Assembly (NCBI GenBank): GCA_946410305.1
Contig: CAMJZV010000003.1
Location: 1 to 64,000 of the forward strand
Direction: 5' to 3'
DNA length: 64,000 nt
Source: an uncultured Prevotellaceae bacterium
GTDB lineage: Bacteria > Bacteroidota > Bacteroidia > Bacteroidales > Bacteroidaceae
Below are positions 61,501 to 64,000 of this stretch, piece after piece. Under the pieces are notes generated by a model. The model ran no database searches. It saw only the letters and a list, made by a program, of their open reading frames with translations, and had not been told where the DNA came from. A program made the position numbers and the translations under genes. Every line of letters begins with the position of its first letter. The first letter of the stretch is position 1.

Positions 61501-62877
61501 TATAAGACGGCACAGTCGGCAGCGCGTCTCTTGATGATGGTTCGTTCAATCGGCATCAGCTATCGCAACCAGTACGCTATGTCGCTGTCGGGCTTCATGC
61601 CTGAGATCGGCGATGCCTTTGGTCAGCGCACGGGCGGTGTCATGGCACCAGGTCTGGGCTTCGCCTTTGGATTTACCGACGACAGCTTCCTCGATAAGGC
61701 GGCAGATAACGGCTGGCTGCTCATGGCCGATAGTATCTCTACGCCTGCCACGACGAATTTGACCACCGACTTGCAGTTGCGTGCTACTCTGGAACCCGTT
61801 CGCGACCTGAAGATTGACCTCAACGCGTCACGTACGGAGAGCAAGTCGCGCAGCATCCAGTATATGTATAAAGGTATGCCTACTACCCAGTCGGGTACGT
61901 TCAATATGACGACCATCTCTATCTCGTCGGCATTCGAGAAGATGGGCGATGCCAACGACGGTTATCCCTCTGCAGCTTTCGACCGCTTCTGCGAGTCGTT
62001 GCCCCGTTTCCAGCAGATGGCATCCGCTCACTATGGTACAGAGGTCGATAAGTATAGTGCTGTGGTTATGATTCCTGCCTTCCTCGACAGCTATACGGGC
62101 AGTGGCGGTGGCAGTCTCGACCTGATTCCTGCACTCACGAAGCTGTTGCCCAACTGGACAATCCGCTACTCTGGACTCTCCAAACTCAACTGGTTCAACG
62201 AGCATTTCAAGTCCGTCAACATTAACCACTCTTATAAGAGTGTCTTCGCCCTCGGCAGCTATACCAGCAGCAGTGAGACGGCATCCTTGCTGGGTTGGAA
62301 TGTGCCAACAGTGAGCATCAACGAGAGTTTCTCACCGCTCATCGGTGCTGACGTTACCTTCCTTAACAACCTGACGCTCAAGGCTGAATACCGTCGTACA
62401 CGTGTTCTTAACTTGTCGATGACCAGCGTACAGATTAACGAGAGCCGCTCCAATGATATTGTCCTCGGTCTGGGCTATAAGATTAGCGACTTCCGCCTCT
62501 TTGGTGCCGGTACCAGCCGTAAGATCAAGAAGGCACAGGGTGGTGGCAGCAAGAAGAAGACCAACGACAAGAGTGCGTCCAGCAGTTCAGCTGCTGGAAA
62601 GAAGTCTGGCGTCAACCACGACCTGAATATGCGTCTAGACATCTCGCTGCGCGACCAGGCCGCTATAACCCGCGACATTGCAACCTGCACCTCTTCAGCC
62701 AGCAGCGGTAACTCAGCGCTGAAGGTGTCGTTCATGGCAGACTATACGCTGTCACGCCTGCTGACTCTCTCTGCTTACTACGAGCGCCAGACCAACAAGC
62801 CTCTGTTGTCGAGCAGCAGTTATCCCACCACTACTCACGACTTCGGCTTGTCCATGAAATTCTCCCTGACGCGATAA
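55432..62877 (+). CDS. sprA: SprA/Sov type IX secretion outer-membrane translocon
   Basis: 2481 aa, within the normal size of SprA (Flavobacterium) and Sov (Porphyromonas). It begins with a signal peptide (about residues 1-35), followed by the conserved SprA N-terminal motif region and many barrel-strand repeats, ending in FGLSMKFSLTR as a barrel terminus. SprA forms the large channel through which T9SS cargo crosses the outer membrane. Two Lys/Ser/Ala-rich low-complexity stretches (about residues 1896-1953 and 2363-2393) look like surface or periplasmic loops. Other T9SS genes are not in the window. Start lies in a repeat arm; 10 bases after ruvA. Confidence 0.93.
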   Translation: MKNEEFATARWICRAVVGLLVAIPLLLPSLMAAANSSFFILHSSLPADTLEKARWKIQKTAPMEVADLDSSALDLRFPENIKPQVEYNDSLNVYILGSKMGDSYLNTPLLMTPEEYRQWSERKERERFFRLKDAENVANKGKEKFDFADMHFNLGPAEKIFGPGGVRIKTQGTAELKLGANFKNVDNPSLPERNRKTKAVDFDEKININVTGKVGDKVNMSLNYNTDATVDWDAKNLKLKYEGKEDEIIKLVEAGNVTFPSNNSLIKGASSLFGVRTDMQFGKLKLQTVVSQKNSTTKSVSSKGGTQLTPFELNVANYEENRHFFLANYFRERYDAAMQQIPTLATGINITHVEVWVTNKSGTTSNSRNILAFSDLGESTSKRWGSGTTSSVPGNNANSEYSALTSTYAAARDIDQASTVLGAVMTGGEEFEKLSAARLLSSSEYTLNSALGYISLKTTLQTDQVLAVAYEFTYGGQTYRVGEFAADHTAAQEALFVKALKNTSNNPHQPNWSLMMKNVYYLATNVEKQKFRLDIKYQSDTTGVYVSYIPEQQTKDVLLLRGLGCDRLDNNLKAHPNGYFDYVEGYTVSNGRVFFPSVEPFGTTLENFLIRRGVDKATAAKYAFHELYDTTRTAALQMTDKNKFLLVGQFKGSSANVISLGASYVPQGSVVVTAGGVRLTEGSDYTVDYSAGEVTILNQSIIDAGTSVNVSLESNNDYGMQRKRMFGFNWEYEFSKNFQIGGSLQHLSEQALTSKVTMGSEPLKNTLWGLNVNWKTESQWLTNMLDKLPLLHCTQPSQITFTGEFAHLIAGTASGTQDNASYIDDFENAKNGIPLLEPSSWVISSVPSMFPESKDKSTVASGYNRALLSWYTIDPLFTYRSSSLTPSHIKSDIEQLSNHYVRAVYVNELYPNRDQSTYSGATNTLPILNLAYYPQERGPYNLSTDVTTKGLLNNPLSRWGGMMRKLDTNDFEQANVEYIEFWLMDPFIYTSTKEDAGSYGGDLYINLGEVSEDILRDGKKFYESGMPVGGTGSFIETQWGKIPVQATQTYAFATTSGSRALQDVGLNGLNDEEERLYPAYSDFLQQVNVEDSVRRVWTADPANDDYHYFRGSDLDDRQASILERYKRINMPQGNSPDNDQQTESYDTSYKTYPDVEDINQDYTLNEYERYYQYHVSIRPQDMQLGQNFITDIREATVSLRNGSRETVKWYQFRIPLSQYSGREGSISDFTSVRFMRMFLTQFQKPIVLRFGSLDLVRGEWRVYTQPLSTTSESGTLEVSAVNIEENNNKQPVNYVLPPGISRVTDPSQPQLTEANEQALNMVVKNLSAGESKAVYRNTVLDLRQYKHMQMFVHANHLVNDATDLKDNQLAVFIRMGSDYKNNYYEYVIPLKLTPDRSDYNKYNVDDCRAVWPQENMLDIDLSIFTKVKKARNKARTIGTASYTMLFSDYDPDQPNNRVSVMGNPTLGEIKTMMIGVRNLSGSIKSGEVWVNELRLQDVVNSGGWAASGALNMQLSDVGTLNLTGKIITEGFGGLEDGVAARTTDNYKTYSLTTTIELGKLFPDKMKVTAPLYYSVSKEVTKPKYNPLDTDMELDDALDAANKQERDSIESIAITKSTSTNFSLSNVRFGIKTKRHPMPYDPANFSVSYSHSHRHTSGKTTIYENDDQWRGSLNYSYTPVYKAWEPFKKSKSKSKWMALPKAFGLNWLPQNVTFNSEMTRSYYELQERDMDDLSGSSLPVTFNSQFLWNRDFSLRWDLTKNLHMNFQSGTQAEIEEPYSDKPINKDLYPDRYAAWKDSVWTSIKHFGRPLDYRQTFTASYQVPLNKLPIFDWLNADASYTATYNWVRGREKEDGTSLGNTISNNRQITINSTLNMETLYNHSPFLKKVNERFKKAIPKPDPKKKNAKNSKTIDKDGKKTVPSGSAAGKDKNAGKDNANAKEAAQLPKNKNAYEKEVKLFPDSTITVNHNKKSKRLVVTAKTKDGRTYPIKYKVVDQNKISIKGKDSVAIKLTVLAKPALDDERWYKTAQSAARLLMMVRSIGISYRNQYAMSLSGFMPEIGDAFGQRTGGVMAPGLGFAFGFTDDSFLDKAADNGWLLMADSISTPATTNLTTDLQLRATLEPVRDLKIDLNASRTESKSRSIQYMYKGMPTTQSGTFNMTTISISSAFEKMGDANDGYPSAAFDRFCESLPRFQQMASAHYGTEVDKYSAVVMIPAFLDSYTGSGGGSLDLIPALTKLLPNWTIRYSGLSKLNWFNEHFKSVNINHSYKSVFALGSYTSSSETASLLGWNVPTVSINESFSPLIGADVTFLNNLTLKAEYRRTRVLNLSMTSVQINESRSNDIVLGLGYKISDFRLFGAGTSRKIKKAQGGGSKKKTNDKSASSSSAAGKKSGVNHDLNMRLDISLRDQAAITRDIATCTSSASSGNSALKVSFMADYTLSRLLTLSAYYERQTNKPLLSSSSYPTTTHDFGLSMKFSLTR

Positions 62878-62892
62878 TCTTCTTCATGTCGC

Positions 62893-62926
62893 AAAAAAAA
62901 TCCCTGCTTCCGAATGGGAAACAGGG
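62893..62926 (-). terminator. Terminator of rfbA
   Basis: TCCCTG-x-TTCC pairs with GGAA-x-CAGGGA around a GAAT loop (62901-62926); on the minus strand a run of eight T follows (62893-62900). On the plus strand it lies 15 bases after the sprA stop and may also serve it weakly. Confidence 0.82.
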
Positions 62927-62934
62927 AAAAATCT

Positions 62935-63813
62935 TTATTTCTCTTCCGCTCTGCGTAGTAGGTAGCGGCCGTAATCGTTCTTGGCCATGGGTTCGGCTAG
63001 CTTGCGGAGTTGGTCGCGATCTATCCATCCACGCTTAAAGGCGATTTCCTCCAGACAGGCAACCTTCAGACCTTGGCGCTTCTCGATGACCTCGATGAAG
63101 GTAGAGGCCTCAGAGAGCGAGTCGTGAGTACCGGTATCAAGCCAGGCAAAGCCACGCTGCAAGGTCTGCACCAACAGATTGTGATCTTCCAAGTAGCGCT
63201 GGTTGACGGTAGTAATCTCCAATTCACCACGTGCTGAGGGCTTGATGTTCTTAGCGATGTCCACTACACTGTTGGGGTAGAAGTAGAGACCTACCACGGC
63301 GTAGTTGCTCTTAGGCTTGGCGGGCTTCTCTTCGATAGACAGGCAGTTGCCGTCTTTGTCGAACTCTGCGACGCCATAGCGCTCAGGGTCGTTGACATAG
63401 TAGCCGAAGACGGTGGCACGACCATCCTCCTCAGCACTCTTGACAGCCTGCTTCAGCATGCCAGTAAAACCACTTCCATAGAAGATGTTGTCGCCTAGGA
63501 CGAGACAGGCGCAGTCGTCGCCAATGAACTTCTCACCGATGATGAAGGCCTGAGCCAGTCCGTCGGGTGAGGGCTGCTCGGCGTATTCAAAACGTACGCC
63601 CAGATCGCTACCGTCGCCCAGCAGACGCTTGAAGGCAGGCAGGTCGTAAGGCGTAGAGATAATCAGAATCTCACGGATGCCAGCCAGCATGAGGGTGGAA
63701 ATAGGGTAGTAAATCATAGGTTTGTCGAAGATAGGAATTAACTGCTTCGACACTCCTTTAGTAATAGGGTAGAGGCGTGTTCCGCTGCCTCCTGCTAAAA
63801 CGATACCTTTCAT
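62935..63813 (-). CDS. rfbA: Glucose-1-phosphate thymidylyltransferase
   Basis: 292 aa from [20 protein letters not shown]. Makes dTDP-glucose, the first step to dTDP-rhamnose. Nucleotide-binding [35 protein letters not shown] and [10 protein letters not shown] are family signatures. rfbB, C and D are not in the window. The longer frame to 63876 runs through the promoter and a heptamer array. Confidence 0.96.
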   Translation of the reverse strand: MKGIVLAGGSGTRLYPITKGVSKQLIPIFDKPMIYYPISTLMLAGIREILIISTPYDLPAFKRLLGDGSDLGVRFEYAEQPSPDGLAQAFIIGEKFIGDDCACLVLGDNIFYGSGFTGMLKQAVKSAEEDGRATVFGYYVNDPERYGVAEFDKDGNCLSIEEKPAKPKSNYAVVGLYFYPNSVVDIAKNIKPSARGELEITTVNQRYLEDHNLLVQTLQRGFAWLDTGTHDSLSEASTFIEVIEKRQGLKVACLEEIAFKRGWIDRDQLRKLAEPMAKNDYGRYLLRRAEEK

Positions 63814-63834
63814 ATTTTTTCTATATTTGTGGTG

Positions 63835-63842
63835 CAAATATA
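63835..63842 (-). promoter_or_regulatory. -7 box for rfbA
   Basis: Minus strand TATATTTG then CA, 21 bases before the ATG at 63813. Confidence 0.72.
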
Positions 63843-63847
63843 CGAAA

Positions 63848-63875
63848 TAATGCATAATTCTTAATGCATAATTCA
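63848..63875 (+). repeat. TAATxxx heptamer array between divergent promoters
   Basis: TAATGCA, TAATTCT, TAATGCA, TAATTCA: four exact heptamers in the gap between rfbA and the next gene. Confidence 0.85.
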
Positions 63876-63885
63876 TATTTTTTTG

Positions 63886-63893
63886 TAATTTTG
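63886..63893 (+). promoter_or_regulatory. -7 box for the last, partial gene
   Basis: TAATTTTG then CAGACG, 29 bases before the ATG at 63923. Confidence 0.65.
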
Positions 63894-63922
63894 CAGACGA
63901 TTTGATTAATTAATGAAATAAT

Positions 63923-64000
63923 ATGGCATTTTGGAATAAGATTTTCGGAAAGAAAGAGGAGGAACAGAAAGTTGGTGGCATGGAGGACTTCATGACGCTG
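63923..64000 (+). CDS. Start of an unidentified gene, cut by the window end
   Basis: 26 codons visible: MAFWNKIFGKKEEEQKVGGM then EDFMTL, open at the end. A short amphipathic, Lys/Glu-rich N-terminus without a signal peptide. Not recognised from so little sequence. It has its own -7 box upstream. Confidence 0.6.
   Translation, partial: MAFWNKIFGKKEEEQKVGGMEDFMTL

Overview
The window reads as a chromosomal segment of a Bacteroidales bacterium, most likely Prevotella or a close relative. Three lines support this. Promoters repeatedly have the Bacteroidetes form, a TTTG-like -33 box about 20 bp upstream of TAnnTTTG. Gene neighbourhoods are typical of the phylum (yceD-rpmF-fabH-era-der; parA-parB-DUF5683-mltD-rsh; rsfS-ftsH-cdsA; etfBA with acyl-CoA dehydrogenase). 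It also encodes SprA/Sov, the giant outer-membrane translocon of type IX secretion. No complete phage, IS element, CRISPR array or rRNA operon was seen; there is one tRNA, Gln(CUG).

Layout. 1-4360 is accessory and visibly AT-rich: an AlbA_2-domain protein, a gene-free stretch with nested inverted repeats, an unknown 239-aa protein, and a minus-strand operon of a deiminase-fold enzyme, a papain-like cysteine-peptidase-like protein and an unknown protein. 4360-15900 carries a lipoprotein, an orphan histidine kinase, the yceD-rpmF-fabH-era-der run, alaS, purN and mutY. 15900-28900 holds a TonB-linked outer-membrane protein beside a LytS/LytTR two-component pair, a PBP4-type carboxypeptidase, nadB, the etfBA-acyl-CoA dehydrogenase operon and a HAD-family lipoprotein. 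28890-29670 is a relic zone with fragments of a GH3-like gene and a HU-like gene around a palindromic repeat element. 29670-39700 holds guanine deaminase, an operon SemiSWEET-surE-lpxB-DUF5020, and a minus-strand operon rsfS-ftsH-cdsA-GH5-sigma-DUF4886. 39870-45700 contains tRNA-Gln, a cyclophilin, trpS, a CsgG lipoprotein operon, a MerR regulator and pectinesterase. 45740-51780 is the rsh-mltD-DUF5683-parB-parA cluster. 52000-64000 holds ddh, a secreted endonuclease, ruvA, sprA, rfbA and the start of an unidentified gene.

Functional themes are ribosome and translation maintenance, cell-envelope synthesis and quality control, chromosome partition and stringent response, plant-polysaccharide use (GH5, pectinesterase), and protein export.

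The most unusual signal is not a gene. At least fifteen places carry short tandem arrays, mostly exact 7-mers, sometimes 8- or 9-mers. They fill intergenic gaps, often occur as inverted pairs, and in several cases have become coding sequence (Era, a LytS-type kinase, LpxB, RuvA, SprA, the sigma-factor tail, a lipoprotein signal peptide).
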